A stretch of 64,000 bases of DNA from the NCBI GenBank assembly GCA_963921825.1, contig OY997592.1:28747730-28811729 (forward strand). The letters are read 5' to 3'. A program made the position numbers and the translations under genes. Under the pieces are notes generated by a model. The model searched no databases and was not told where the DNA came from. It saw only the letters and a program-made list of their open reading frames with translations. Origin of the DNA: Erodium maritimum. Its lineage: Eukaryota; Streptophyta; Magnoliopsida; Geraniales; Geraniaceae. Position 1 is the first letter of the stretch. Each line of letters starts with the position of its first letter. Shown one piece after another: positions 1 to 11,738 of this stretch.

Positions 1-385
1 ACCATCATTCAACAAATATACAACCATCATATAAAACATAATACCATACAAAAACCGTATACAATTTGATTTACACTTTGCCCCTTTCCCATTCTTTCTT
101 TTCTCAAAACGTAGAGCATCTTCCAAAGTGGTTATCTTGTCATACAGTTCAGGAACTACTTCGTCGACCCATTTGAAAATTTTACAACTCTGTTCACCCT
201 GCATCCACCATTACATATAATTATTTACCGAAGTTCATACCTCCAACCACATAATAATAGTCATTGTATGTGTGTCTTACATTGTACTTCGCGCAGCCGT
301 AAAATCTTCTACCGGGATTGTTGATCGAGTAGGATGTCAGCATAGGAGTTGCAACTCCACAATTGCAATGCTTTGCCTTCCAAAT
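1..385 (-). CDS. zf-GRF zinc-finger protein, partial (3' end off window)
   Basis: Translating the minus strand gives a GRF-type zinc finger split by one short intron. The first exon segment (about 385 to 281) reads CNCGVATPML...NPGRRFYGCAKYN and ends at a GTAAG donor. An 82-base intron (280-199) ends in CAG. The second segment (198 to 1) reads GEQSCKIFKWVDE, then a charged helix, then a hydrophobic tail (CIRFLYGIMFYMMVVYLL) that looks like a membrane anchor. CxCG, NPGRRFY and CxxFxWxDE are the hallmarks of zf-GRF. Plant genomes carry many small genes with this finger plus a C-terminal membrane segment, some spread by transposons; their role is mostly unknown. There is no in-frame ATG before a stop at 388-386, so an upstream exon or a broken 5' end must be assumed. 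The 3' end lies outside the window. Confidence 0.6.
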
Positions 386-431
386 TCAACATCCTTACAC
401 AAAATTTCACTTCAATTAATCGAGGACAAAT

Positions 432-507
432 GACTATACTTTATCATTCACCATGAACAAAATGCATAAGACTATGCTTTATCATTCACCATGAACAAAA
501 TGCATTC
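432..507. repeat. tandem duplication, 38-bp unit x2
   Basis: Two adjacent copies of a 38-base unit beginning GACTATRCTTTATCATTCAC occur at 432-469 and 470-507, nearly identical. They lie between the zf-GRF fragment and the next gene. No coding role is seen. Confidence 0.8.
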
Positions 508-1363
508 TGACCTAACTGTGAATGACACATGACCTATCCAATTTTCCTTTCATCTACAAAATTCTTATTCGGCTTTTAAACACCTAATGCGCCAATTATC
601 CCTAATTTATCTACAGATTCCAGCTCGTAAATTTCAATACACACATTCAATTTCTGGTTTTTATAAACCTGATATTCCCCTATTTCAAAACCCTAGTTTT
701 TATGAACTTGAAATTCCAGAACCGCGCTACCCCTAAATCCGACCCATGGACAGAACTATTGAAGATGATTTCGGATTTAAACATTGCAATATCGTTTACT
801 ACCATTGCAGAAGATGGACAAAGGAAGGTTTTCAGATCTTACCATTGCAATATCGTTTTCCTGCGACCTCAACACTCTGACTGCGACCTTCTTCTGCCAA
901 AACCTTCGTCTTCCTTCAGCAGTTGTTCCTTGACCTTCGTCTTCGTCTTTCCTTCCTTCACCTTCGCACCTTGCCAACACTCTGTCTGAAACACGTCCAA
1001 AGGGGGACAAATAGATGGGTTTAAGTGTTATCTGATGAGGGCAATTCGGTCTCGAAAATTTTACTGCCCAAACACGTGCGCGGCACTCACCATTTGTCAA
1101 ACGTTTTCTGTGAAATTTGACAGATTATTATGGTTTTTGACATTTAACTTTGGGGACGATGTGATTTGAACGATAAAACTGTCTATAGTTGTTTTTTGAG
1201 CTATAAAGTCGGGGCATAGTTGTTTCTTGGTGTTTTCTCTAATAATAAAAAAACTCAAACTTATTTTGTATTTACAGTTCGTACGGTAGGTGTTGCATCT
1301 TTCCTCCAGACTATCTGAAATCCTTGGGTTTTCAATTTCATCCCCTTCCTCATCATCAGCACG
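508..1363. other. intergenic region and probable 5' leader of the next gene
   Basis: No gene is recognised here. Short ORFs on both strands (for example 702-989 and 777-1100) have no recognisable motif and lie in a pyrimidine-rich stretch. A short motif CATTGCAATATCGTTT occurs twice (about 782 and 843). The last few hundred bases presumably hold the promoter and 5' UTR of the gene starting at 1364, but no clear TATA box stands out. Confidence 0.4.
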
Positions 1364-4255
1364 ATGATAGCACATACGAGCCTCATCTCCTGCAACTGCT
1401 CCCCCTGCCCAACTCGGGCTCAGAAGCTGAAAGCTTTTGCTAGGACACAAAACCCTCTTCTCAACCTCGCAACCCCACCTGCCAAAATCAACTCAAAGTT
1501 CTTATTTTTTCTTAAACCCCACAAATTCAAAAACTCATCTTTGCAGATTTTCCGTAGTAGCCTGAACAGTGACAATCAACGAGAATCAGTTCCTGAAGAG
1601 GAAGGTTCTGCGAGAAAAGAGGTACTGGTCGGGGATGGAAATGGTGTGGAGGGGAGGGACTGGACAACCTCGATTTTGCTGTTTGTGCTTTGGGGTGGGC
1701 TCATGTACTACGTCTTCAACCTCGCTCCGAACCAGACCCCTGTATTGTTCTGCTCCTCAGTGTATTAGTTCGGTTCATTTGTGAACTTTTTACATTTGCT
1801 TACCAATTTTTGTGCGCAATGTCAATCAATCATATAATTGCATTTTTAGCTTAATTGCTTTGCATATATCTTTTATTGAATGATGTTTATCAAGAGATTA
1901 TTAATGGTTATAATTTTTTTGTCTAAAAAAGATCAGAATTTTAGTGAACTTGGAACAGTTTTTATTTTCTTTTTAGATTGAGAGAAAGGATATTGTTTCA
2001 AACAAATCTGCTGCATTACCCTATCAGCTTCGGGCTGTTGATTGAACACTTCTTTGCTCATTCCTTTCCCCTGTTAGCCTCTCGATCGCCCTCACCTAAG
2101 TTATTCTTTTAATTTGTTGTACTCTTTTTCCTAGCACATTGGTTGTAACTTTTTTTTATTTACAGATAAGGGATGAGTATTTCCTTAAAAAGCTCCTAAA
2201 CTTGAAGGGGGACGATGGGTTCCGGATGAATGACGTGCTTGTATGTCTGTGGTACATCATGGGTTTGTGGCCCTTAGTGTATAGCATGTTGCTGCTTCCA
2301 ACGGGTAGAAGGTATCTTGGAATTCCATAACTTTCTGTCTCAAACTTCATGAACAAAACTTGTTTCTATGGAATGCGAATCAGCTTACAGGAGTTAATCT
2401 GACTGGTTTGGTACTGTCTTTTGAGTTATCACGATTGATATTTTTTTTTAATCAAAAGTTGTATATATTACACTAACATAGCTTGTGAAAATTACTGGAT
2501 TAAAAATCTTAACCTTCCTGTTCATTAATACTGGAGTATACTACTACTAGCCATTTATCTAATTATTATATCTGCAGCTCCAAAAGCAATGTTCCTGTCT
2601 GGCCCTTCCTAATACTGTCATGCTTTGGTGGTGCATATCTTCTGCTCCCCTATTTTGTTCTATGGAAACCACCACCACCTCCTGTTGAAGAATCTGAGCT
2701 CGAAACTTTGCCTCTAAAGATTATGGATTCAAAATTAACTGCTGGGGTAAGCATTTGTTTATTTCTCTTATGTAGGCATGAACAGATAACAGAAAAATTA
2801 ACTGCTCCCTGAGTGACGTGAGAATGCACCTATTGCCTCTTAACTCTACCCATATTCATCAGATTTTGTAGCAATGTTGTCTCTTTCACTGACAGCCCAA
2901 CTCTATACAATACCTTTAAGGTCAATGAGGACGCTTTTGTTAAGCTCAATGCATTGTCCTAATTTTTTAGACCTTTCTTTTCCTTTCCTTTTGTGTTCCT
3001 CTTAGTTAGCTGTATATCAAGATAGAATATTCGGGTGATATTTGGTACCTGTTTTTGCTTTGAAGTTGCAAAACCTTGTGAATATTGTGTGACTACATCC
3101 CAGGCCACATATTAGGTAGTTGTATAGATTAGCTGAAGTTACTATATGACTGTTTTAATTTTCTACCTACCTTCAATCTATACCCTATAGAAAGTTATTG
3201 GAGTTCTAAAGCTGCGGGAAGTGACTAGTGACAAAGTATTTGCCCTTGAAAAAGACTCTCTCTTATCTTCAATGTAGCAGCTTCGAAAATGTGTTCTTTT
3301 TTAATGAATAAGATAGAAACATACTTAATTCTGGTTCGATTCTTCATCTTATTTGGATAAAATACAAGTTAACTCCATTACATGTCAGATATCACTTGTT
3401 GCAGGACTAGGTTTAATTGGTTATGCAGCTTTGGCTGGTGGAGCTGATTGGAAAGAGTTTTACCAGTACTTCCAAGAAAGCAAGTTCGTAAGTTTTCTTG
3501 ATCGCTAATCAGTAATCACTCATCTCATTGTAAAATACAGGAAAAAAAAAGAGAAAAAGAAGAAAGAAGTACATCTTGCTGTGGAACAGTGGAAGTTATT
3601 TTTTAAATGGCTAATATATGAGTCATGGAGAATTATACAACAGAACCTTCATTTAACCCCGAAATGCCGCTTTTATATGAACCTTTACTTTTTCTTTTTC
3701 AGATTTCCTCAAGTTCTTGAATAACCAAATTGAACCTTGTCATTATAGCATGTAATAATTATGAGTGTAGTCTTAAGTTTATACCCAATTCTCCTGTGAT
3801 GTGATGAAGGCAAAGTAGTAGTTAAATGATGGATCAATGATCTGATACACATTCCTTGGGTTAATTAGATTTGTAATGGCCTTATTCTTGGTGCACTGTT
3901 GATGATTAAATTGAATGTACTATGTTATCATGAAGCTAACCGGGGCTTTGAATCTGTATGTATGCTGCAGATTCATGCCACATGCCTTGATTTCATATTG
4001 CTATCTTCATTTGCTCCTTTTTGGGTTTACAATGATATGACTGCCCGGAAATGGTGAGAGCTAATTACAATCTCTGTAACCAGTGAGCTTATGTATTAAC
4101 TAATTAGTTCTGTTCGCAGGTATGAGAAAGGTTCTTGGCTTCTTCCCTTGTCAGCGGTGCCATTATTGGGTCCTTCTCTTTATCTTGTTCTGCGACCATC
4201 ACTTTCAGAACTACCAGTCTCACTGACCCCTATCACACCAGACCAAAAGAAATAG
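1364..4255 (+). CDS. Plastid-targeted multi-pass membrane protein, unknown function
   Basis: Six exons with GT-AG junctions can be joined: 1364-1741, 2166-2311, 2578-2746, 3389-3487, 3971-4053 and 4120-4255, giving about 336 residues ending at TAG. The first ~70 residues are rich in S, T, K and R and poor in acidic residues, as in a chloroplast transit peptide, followed by an acidic linker. Six hydrophobic segments follow, near residues 101-120, 143-166, 181-204, 232-249, 268-286 and 296-316, with motifs such as GDDGFRMN, PTGR, LWKPPPPP and FWVYNDMTARKWY. The join at residue 126 gives NQTP then IRDEYFLKKLL, which keeps the frame. I take it to be a conserved plant plastid membrane protein, possibly of cyanobacterial origin, but I cannot name the family. 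The exon structure is well supported; the function is unknown. Confidence 0.82.
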
Positions 4256-5395
4256 GTACGTTATGTAATAATCAGGGTTGAAGGATACAAGGCCCAGAAC
4301 GTCTGGACTACTCCAATACCAATATGCTTGGAACTTGGGACTGCCATGTGTTTGTCGACAAGTTGTATCTCAGTTTTGTCACTTGTATACTTAACTTCAT
4401 TCTTTTGTTTTGAGAGGTTTAAATTTGTGTAATCTGCTTTTATATGAAGTCTATTGGATCAAAATCATTTGTTTTGTGTGGACCAAGTATGTGTTTCAAG
4501 GACTAGATCGATTCTTCAGTCGTCCTTTGCGTCTTTGTCACACAGTCGAAGCTGAAGTCTTCCTTAAGCCGCGATGGTTGGAGCCGAAACCCCAAACCCA
4601 TATTTTCAGATCTAGGTAGTATAAGTTTGCGGATAGACAACCTTATAATCCCATTACAGTAATGATCATATTTCTTCTGATGCTGCTGTATATAGTAGTA
4701 TTATTATTTTTGCAATTTCAATTGTGAAACTAACAGCCTTTTTAAATATATTAGGGTCGTTATTATTATTGCTGTTTTTGTTTGTATTATAAGAAATTAT
4801 TATTAAACACAACTAGAGATATATCCACAAAAATATTAATGGAAAAAAATGGTACTTTTTTTTTGTTCAAAGAAAAATAAATGTATTAACAAAACGTTAA
4901 ATACAAAGAAAAGAAACTCGAAGACTTAGAACAAGTACGACCCAAGTAAAAGTAAGAAAGCAACAAGAAAATTAAAAAATGACAATCAAGTGACCCATAC
5001 ATGGCAAGGAGTCTCGTTATTATACTGATGGCTCAAAGTTGTCTTGATCTTCTCGAAATCTTCCTTGGTCGAACCTCTGTAGCGAACCTTTAAACTCTCT
5101 GTGAACCTAGTCATAGATACGACCATCGACCAATAGTGAGAAAAACCCGCAAAACAAAAGTTGCATTTCGTGCAAGTCTGAATAAATTTTTAGCCCCACA
5201 CCATAAGCATAAAATGAAGATGTAATTTATAGTTATTTGACAAACGAGTAAATGCCTTAGCCATGCTTATAGTTTGAACCATAACTAATAGATATCCAAA
5301 TTATGTATAAATTGGGGTTTTTGCATAAAAAATACACCTTCTATTACTATCTCCTCCAAATTTTGGGTTCTTTGTCTCTCTTTTTTCCCATCTAA
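4256..5395. other. 3' flank and intergenic sequence; possible LINE 3' end (-)
   Basis: The first ~400 bases are probably the 3' UTR and downstream region of the preceding gene. A run of T at 4856-4864 followed by AT-rich sequence reads on the minus strand like the poly-A 3' end of a retroposed sequence. Minus-strand translation around 5150-5000 (TKEDFEKIKTTLSHQYNNET and neighbours) is open but unrecognised. No target-site duplication was found, so the LINE idea is weak. Bases 5285-5395 look like the AT-rich leader of the transposase relic that follows. Confidence 0.3.
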
Positions 5396-6003
5396 ATGGA
5401 GAATAATGTCGATGCCCGTGTCAACGAGCTTGCGCTCGAGCGAATGTTGGAAGAAACACTCGAATAACGTATGTCCAATGAGGTTGTTCAAGGTTTGTTA
5501 GACGAAATCATGGTCACAGTACGACCACAGAAGAGAACCTAGATCGAACGAGACTGAGAAACTGCGAACAAACGTTTAATGCGCGGCTACTTCGATAGGA
5601 ACCCTGTGTACAAGGAGGTGTATTTTCGTCGTCGTTTCCGAATGCCAAAAGATGCGTTCATCCACACTCTCCGTGCATTGGAAGATCACGATGCGTACTT
5701 CAGACAACGGTTTGACGCCCTGAGGAAGCTATCGTTATCTCGGTATCAAAAAGTGTACTACAACCATTAGGCAATTGTGTTATCATGCACAATATGATTG
5801 TCGAGGCAGAACGTCATACATATTATGGTTTCACTGAACCAACAAATGAGGGTGCGCCAAGCGAACCAACATTCACGCGAGGAAGCTTCGTCCCGTCTCA
5901 TGTCATAGTTGGAAACACTCAAATGATGCAGGATGAACGTGCTCATCATGAATTGAAGGACGACCTCATCGAACACATTTGGGGTAAATATAATGATGTT
6001 TAA
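5396..6003 (+). pseudogene. PIF/Harbinger transposase relic, catalytic core deleted
   Basis: From ATG 5396 the frame reads through three stops (5465, 5538 and 5550 regions) into RGYFDRNPVYKEVYFRRRFR, MPKDAFIHTL and YFRQRFDALRKLSLS. This is the N-terminal part of plant PIF/Harbinger transposases, upstream of the DDE nuclease domain. At about 5755-5780 it jumps directly to the C-terminal part in another frame: CVIMHNMIVE, then an acidic tail ending LKDDLIEHIWGKYNDV before TAA at 6003. The DDE fold that normally separates these blocks, several hundred bases, is missing. The gene therefore cannot encode an active nuclease. It lies 376 bases upstream of the CLP1 start codon, so its 3' side may overlap the CLP1 promoter. 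I could not define the terminal inverted repeats. Confidence 0.75.
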
Positions 6004-6378
6004 TTGTATTTTCGTTCTACTTATTTCGAGCTCACTTTTGGAATTTAAATTATTTTCAATAAAAATGTCATCACCATTGAACTTTTATGTAATATAAGTT
6101 GTCACAAAAGATACAATATCCGATAAAATATCAAACATATTTAAAAGAATATTAAATTATTCGAACAACCAATAACGAAGCAAAAATTACTAATAGATGG
6201 AAGAGTGATGACTAGAATAACCATTGCGAAAATACATTTCAAATGGCCCAATAACGTGGTTATAGAAAAACGCGAAACACTCTAGACGTTCCAGTTCCAA
6301 GTTCTTTCCTTGGTTAGTAGTCCAGGCATCGGACCTTTCTTCTTCGCACCCCGCTCTCACTTGTACTGCGGCGCAGCT
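6004..6378 (+). promoter_or_regulatory. CLP1 upstream region (promoter/5' UTR, boundaries undefined)
   Basis: Only 375 bases separate the transposase relic from the CLP1 start codon. The first ~230 bases are AT-rich and may belong to the transposon tail. The stretch just before the ATG (about 6290-6378) becomes GC-richer and is likely 5' UTR. The assignment rests on position only; no core promoter motif was identified with confidence. Confidence 0.35.
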
Positions 6379-9300
6379 ATGGGTGCTCCGGCTCCGCCAG
6401 CTGGGTCCAATGTAAAGCAGGTCAAACTAGACAAAGAGAGCGAGCTCAGGATCGAGGTTGCCAACGACACCCCTCTCCGCCTCCGCCTCCTCAGCGGCAC
6501 TGCCGAGATCTACGGCACTGAGCTCCCCCCTCAAATCTGGCTCACCTTCACTCCTCGCCTCAAGTTTGCTGTAATTTACTATCCTCCCCCTGCCTTTATA
6601 TGTTGCTTCATCGGCTGAGCTTTGAATTCTGATTTTTGCTTTTCTTCTAATTTGAGCTATCCATGACCTGGGTTTTGTCGGGTTTTAGGTTTTTACTTGG
6701 TATGGAGCCACAATTGAGATGGATGTTACTACTGAAACAGATTATACTGCAGACGAGGTGGGTGCGTTGTCCGGCTTGTTGTCTGTTATCTTTTGCATTG
6801 CCATAATAGTGGGATTTGATTTAAGTTTTGAATGACTGATTTGGTTTTGCAATTCTTGTTTTTCCTAGACACCCATGATTAGTTATGTAAATGTGCATGC
6901 TGTATTGGAGGGACGAAGAAGCCGTGCCAAAGCCTCTCCCTCCACGGACCCAGTTGCCTCTCAGGTATGGAATTATAATTTTATAGATTGATTATTTCCA
7001 CCTGTTCTGTTTCTTGGCTGTAATTAGTCTTGAATGCACCTTTTTTTTATTTGTATCCGTGTATTAAGTATTTGGAGTACTATAATGGTTCCAATTTCTA
7101 ATCATGTAGCTGCTATAACTTAGTTACTGCTACGGTACGGTGTGTCCGACATGTATGAAACACAGTTGTCAGTAGCATCATATTTATATATCTCAACATC
7201 TTTATGCATATAGGTAGAGGGCCTAGAGGCACCCACTTTCTTATTTTCAAATGAATCGGACTTGAGGAAGATTTTGGCTGGCAGTACCTCCATTTACATT
7301 AGCCAAATGTTCACCTCTTCTAATATTTAAGAAGTAAACAGATGCTTTTGTAACCTATCAAGTGCTAAAAAATGGCAAAGTGGTGCAAAGAAGCAAACTT
7401 TTACTCCCGGAGCTTGTTATATGGCTATGACCTTCCTTATATAAACATGTATGGTAGCAGATCAAATTCTACATGTGATGTAGGCATACAGTTGAGCCAT
7501 TATATATATACTACACTTATGATCACTTGTTCTGTCAGAAATCAAAATATCTTATAATGATTGCTACTAGCTACACCATTTACCTATTTATTGTCATTGT
7601 ATGGATATCTCAAATCTTCGCTATACTTTTATAGACAGCTCGAATATCTTTCAAACAGATCAATTCAAACATGACCAACCTCAAGATAAGATCCTTAGAT
7701 TCACTTATATCAGTATCCTATATTGCTTTAAGTGCACAATTCATTGTGATTTCATTAGAATTGTATGTTCGATGGTATGTTTCTACGAATAAATCATATG
7801 TCTGTCAACAGAATCCTCATAGAAGTCCTATTAATACTCGGATTTTCCATAAGCTTGCCATATATCAAGTTATATTTTGTTATTACAGGGACCAAGAGTT
7901 ATTGTTGTTGGGCCTACAGATTGTGGTAAAAGTACCTTGTCAAGGATGCTTCTTAGTTGGGCAGCTAAACGGGGTTGGAAACCTATCTTTGTGGACTTGG
8001 ATATTGGTCAAGGATCTATCACAATACCTGGATGCATTGCCGCAACTCCAATTGAAATGCCCATTGATCCAGTGGAAGGAATTCCTCTTGAAATTCCCCT
8101 CGTTTACTACTATGGCCATACAACTCCCAGGTAATGAGCACGGCGTGTTTTTTATCCTGGTGGGATATCCTTGACCTATCGGGTCGTTTCTGACATCTGA
8201 TTCCACTAAATTGACCTCTCTTATTAGTTTCTCCAAGATTTGTTGCTTTGCAGCGCCAATGTAGAGTTATACAAAGTACTCGTGAAGGAGCTTTCCCAAA
8301 CATTAGAAAAACAATTTGCAGGAAATTCTGAATCTCGAGCTGCGGGCATGGTGATGAATACTATGGGGTGGATAGAAGGTATAGGGTACGAGGTACTTGA
8401 CTTCTAAAGCCTCTTATAGATGATGGTTTGGACGTCTATATTAGTATGCAAATACTCTTATCGTGTCAACCGTTTTCTATTTATTGTTTAATGGTCTTCT
8501 TTGCTCTACAATTTGTTGCAGTTGCTGCTCCATGCAATAGATACATTTAGTGCAAATGTTGTCCTGGTTCTGGGCCAGGTGAATACCTTCCACCCATTTG
8601 AATTAGTAGATTGTTTCTTTTAAAAATTCTCCTTATTTTGCTCATTTATGTAACATTTTGTTTGTATTGTGTTTGTTTATGTGCAGGAAAAACTTTACAG
8701 CATGCTCAGGGATGTATTAAGGAACAAGCCTAGTTTGGATGTTGTGAAACTTCAGAAGTCAGGTGGAGTTGTATCCAGGAATGCAAAATTTCGTCAGAAG
8801 TCTAGAAGTTACAGGATAAGGGTAAATGGCTACTTACTATCTTCCTGCCATGAACTGGTTGTGTAAATTTTTTCAAGGGTTAATTGTTAAAAACTACCTT
8901 AAAGTATTGTCCACAAAACAAAAACTACCTAAAGTTTTGTCCACGCTTTTAGGCTACACTAAAGTTTTGTCCACCGACTTCCATTAGAAAAATGTAACAG
9001 GTTAATTGTCAAAAACTACCCTAAAGTATTGCCCACACAACTATAGAATGTGCTGTGAATTGCTCACACAACTTAAGCATGCATTATGTATTGCCCACAT
9101 ATCTATTGAATCCACAAAGAACTGCCTGGGCCATTCATTCTGAACATTAATCACAGTTTCTCCCTATTACGTTTTTCTAAAGGAAGTCGGTGGACAGAAC
9201 TATAGTGTAGCCTAAAAGCGTGGACAAAACTTTAGGTAGTTTTTTGTTTATGGACAATACTTTAGGGTAGTTTTGACAATTAACCCTTTTTTCAAGTATT

Positions 9301-10061
9301 GATTTGAGATCTTTTTTTAACTTGGTAGCACCATTTCCATTGTTGTGTTTTTTCAGGAATACTTCTATGGGCTCACAAATGACCTGTCGCCTCACTCCAA
9401 TGTATCAAATTTCAGTGATTTGTGTGTGTATCGAATCGGTGGGGGACCTCAGGCCCCGGCGTCTGCTCTACCAATTGGTGCACAGCCTGCTGCGGACCCT
9501 ACAAGACTCGTTCCTGTCAATATCACTCCAGACTTGCTCCATTTGGTTCTTGCTGTTTCATTTGCCAAGGAGCCTGATCAAATTATTTCAAGGTAATGAT
9601 TAGAAAATACATTAATCATGTTTTGTTGGTAAGGTTAAAACTTTATATAATGTAAGCGTAATTATGATTAAATTATACCAACTTGGTGGACTGTATCTGT
9701 TGGATTGAGGACCTGGTAGTTGTTTGAGGTCAACTGTTAAATTGATTTCCAGTGGAAATCTTCATGTCTCGTGACTCTTGTTAATTCCATAACTCATTCA
9801 AGTCCGGGAAGTTACTTACCATGTTTGATTTGTTTATGGTGTAGCAACGTAGCCGGTTTCATCTACATCACGGAGGTTGACATGCAGAGGTTTGAACTGT
9901 AGACGTTGATGACTGATTAGATGCATATGGTGTTTGCAATTGTCCTTAATCCAAGTGTATGTATACATTACAGGCGAAAAATTACGTATCTTGCACCATC
10001 TGGCGGTGAACTTCCGAGCAAGTTGTGGATAGTGGGAACCTTGACATGGATTGAGTCGTGA
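6379..10061 (+). CDS. CLP1: CLP1 homolog, pre-mRNA cleavage complex II subunit (polynucleotide 5'-hydroxyl-kinase family)
   Basis: Ten exons join in frame: 6379-6570, 6689-6757, 6869-6964, 7889-8130, 8254-8392, 8522-8578, 8687-8821, 9357-9592, 9845-9889 and 9974-10061, giving about 432 residues, close to plant CLP1/CLPS3 proteins. The N-terminal beta domain covers residues 1-119 (LDKESELRIEV, TAEIYGTELP, FTWYGATIEM). The P-loop GPTDCGKST lies at about 127-135, followed by VDLDIGQGSITIPG and VYYYGHTTPS, typical of the RNA kinase-like ATPase domain. The C-terminal domain starts near REYFYG. Known role of the family: with PCF11 in cleavage factor II, pre-mRNA 3'-end cleavage and polyadenylation in the nucleus. 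The start is the ATG at 6379; the frame is open upstream but has no other ATG. Intron 3 is long (924 bases) and intron 7 holds a MITE. All key regions look intact, so the gene is probably functional. Confidence 0.93.
8877..9286. mobile_element. Mutator-type MITE in CLP1 intron 7
   Basis: A 410-base palindromic element begins GGGTTAATTGTTAAAAACTA and ends with a near-perfect inverted copy (TTTTGACAATTAACCC). The inverted repeats extend about 110 bases and include repeated AGTTTTGTCCAC blocks. It is flanked by an exact 9-base target duplication, TTTTTTCAA, at 8868-8876 and 9287-9295. Nine-base duplications with long inverted repeats are typical of Mutator-like elements. No transposase is encoded, so it was mobilised in trans. 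It sits well inside the intron and spares the splice sites. A relative lies in the kinase gene at 41460-41801. Confidence 0.9.
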
Positions 10062-10187
10062 AGTATCTAACAAAGAAGCTCCAGCTTTGATCTTGTTTTT
10101 ACTGGCCAATGTATATTACTAACTTGCTTTTTAATTAAACCTAATCTTACGCAGTTATGAATTGTAAGCTATGTTCATGTTTGGACC

Positions 10188-11095
10188 TTTTTTTTATCAA
10201 CTATGTTTTATAAAATCCACCAGTTCCAAAGATGTGGAACTGGGGATACTGCAAATAGTAGCCAGAATACAATTCTCCAGAAAGGAGTTTAACCCATGAA
10301 TTTGGTGAGAAATGAGAAGCAAATAAATGTAACTAATGCAAGGATTAACAAAGCAGCACCAGTAGATTTGCTCCAAAATGACCCGATGTAGACCAAAGGC
10401 CACAACGGGATAGAACTCTTTGGGACAACACAACACCGTCGAACCCAACGAACCGACAACAACCACATGCACTAACCACCGTCGCCGAAGACCACCAGAG
10501 TGCCAAGGTAGCTGAACCAAGGAACCACCACACCTCAATCACCCTTAAAGCCAATGAAATCCACCAATCCAACACTTGCAAACAAGGAGGGAAAAGCATA
10601 TCGCAAGGCCAGAAAGCACGTCTTATCGTCAGAGGCCAACACCTCAGGAGCCGACGAACCCAAAAGGGAGAGGAGCCCAAAGGACTCGAACTCGGACAAC
10701 AAAACCAAAAACCACACCCCAACTTCGCCATGAATAAGGGTCGAAGTCACTGCCGGCCAACAGCGGAAATATTGTCGGAAAGACCTAATACACTCCGAGA
10801 TAGACAGACCATGAGGGGATAAGAGGATATGGTACCTGGTTTTGAGGTGAGGAGGACGCGAAGCAACGACCATAGCACAAGATCTAAATCTGAGAGAGAA
10901 AACCAGATCTGAAAGAGGGAGCAAGAACAAGAGGGAGAATCATACGCGGTAGGCCAGAAGGGAGCAGCCAGATGACAAGGCAGAGAACCACTAGGGAACC
11001 ACCGGCGACATCCATGGCAGAAGCGACTGACGCCGGCGGCGGCGGGTAAAAAAGGAATAGGGGGCTTTAGATTTAGGGTTTTGAGAGAGAGTCCG
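10188..11095 (-). mobile_element. Probable non-LTR retroposon (-), non-coding or non-autonomous
   Basis: On the minus strand this stretch begins near 11095 with a CTCTCAAAACCCTAAATC-type leader, passes through GC-rich sequence, and ends in an AT-rich tail with a run of eight A (T at 10188-10195). Overlapping ORFs at 10197-10931 have no recognised domain. The layout resembles the better-supported retroposon at 44244-45367, which also starts GC-rich with an AAACCCTAG-type leader and ends in poly-A. No convincing target-site duplication was found. A read-through 3' UTR of CLP1 plus ordinary intergenic DNA remains possible. Confidence 0.4.
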
Positions 11096-11738
11096 ATATC
11101 ATATCATGCAAAAATAGATCATCGCTTCAAATAATCTTAAGTGATGCTTCACAATGCCAATTATCAGTTATATTTGGATTCTGGGTTTTTTTTGGATCAA
11201 GTATTATCTTTTTCACATATTCTTTGATTCAATTTCGATAATTTTTACATATAATTTCCATTTAAAAAGTTATGAGTACAATATCTTTTACTACACCAAA
11301 AATGACGCTAAAAGTTGAAGAGTTCCTTGTGTTTTTGTTGTACTATCAGGCTTTGTTTTCTTGTAGATTGGTTATACGTAGTTTCTTTGAACGTTTTCTT
11401 CAATCACATTTTTTTAGCTTTCTTAAAAAAAACATCTTTTTAGTTAGTATTAGTGGGGAGCACAACGTGGTGCCAGTTGTAACCAATTACATTTTATATC
11501 TAATCGCCACTTATGAATGTTAACAACAAATGATAGTAAGAAATGACTGACTTACACTGGAAATAAACAACCCACAAGATAAAAGTTCTCTCGACATCAC
11601 CTTAGACCCTAACCTTCAAACCCTAGCCGCCGCCGCCTTCTTCCCCTCTCCACCAGCGGCGTCCGTCCTTGGATGTCGTCGGCGGTCCCTCTTCCCTAAA
11701 TCCAAAGCCCTCCCTTTAATCCAAATCCCCTCTCCCCT
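11096..11738. other. Intergenic; GC-rich fragment at 11579-11738
   Basis: 11096-11575 is AT-rich with nothing recognisable. From 11579 the composition changes sharply to CCTAGCCGCCGCCGCC and similar, which looks like the 5' UTR or first exon of some gene. It joins Harbinger sequence abruptly at about 11739. It may be a captured gene fragment or the edge of a truncated element; the source is unknown. Confidence 0.35.

Noticed and set aside
1977-2100. Possible extra exon in intron 1 of the membrane-protein gene
   Set aside because: It has an AG before it and is open, but direct joining of 1741 to 2166 keeps the frame and gives a sensible protein; the stretch also reads as low-complexity.
10197-10931. 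Three overlapping minus-strand ORFs of 113-131 residues
   Set aside because: Different frames of the same stretch, cysteine- and tryptophan-rich without known motifs; probably retroposon sequence.
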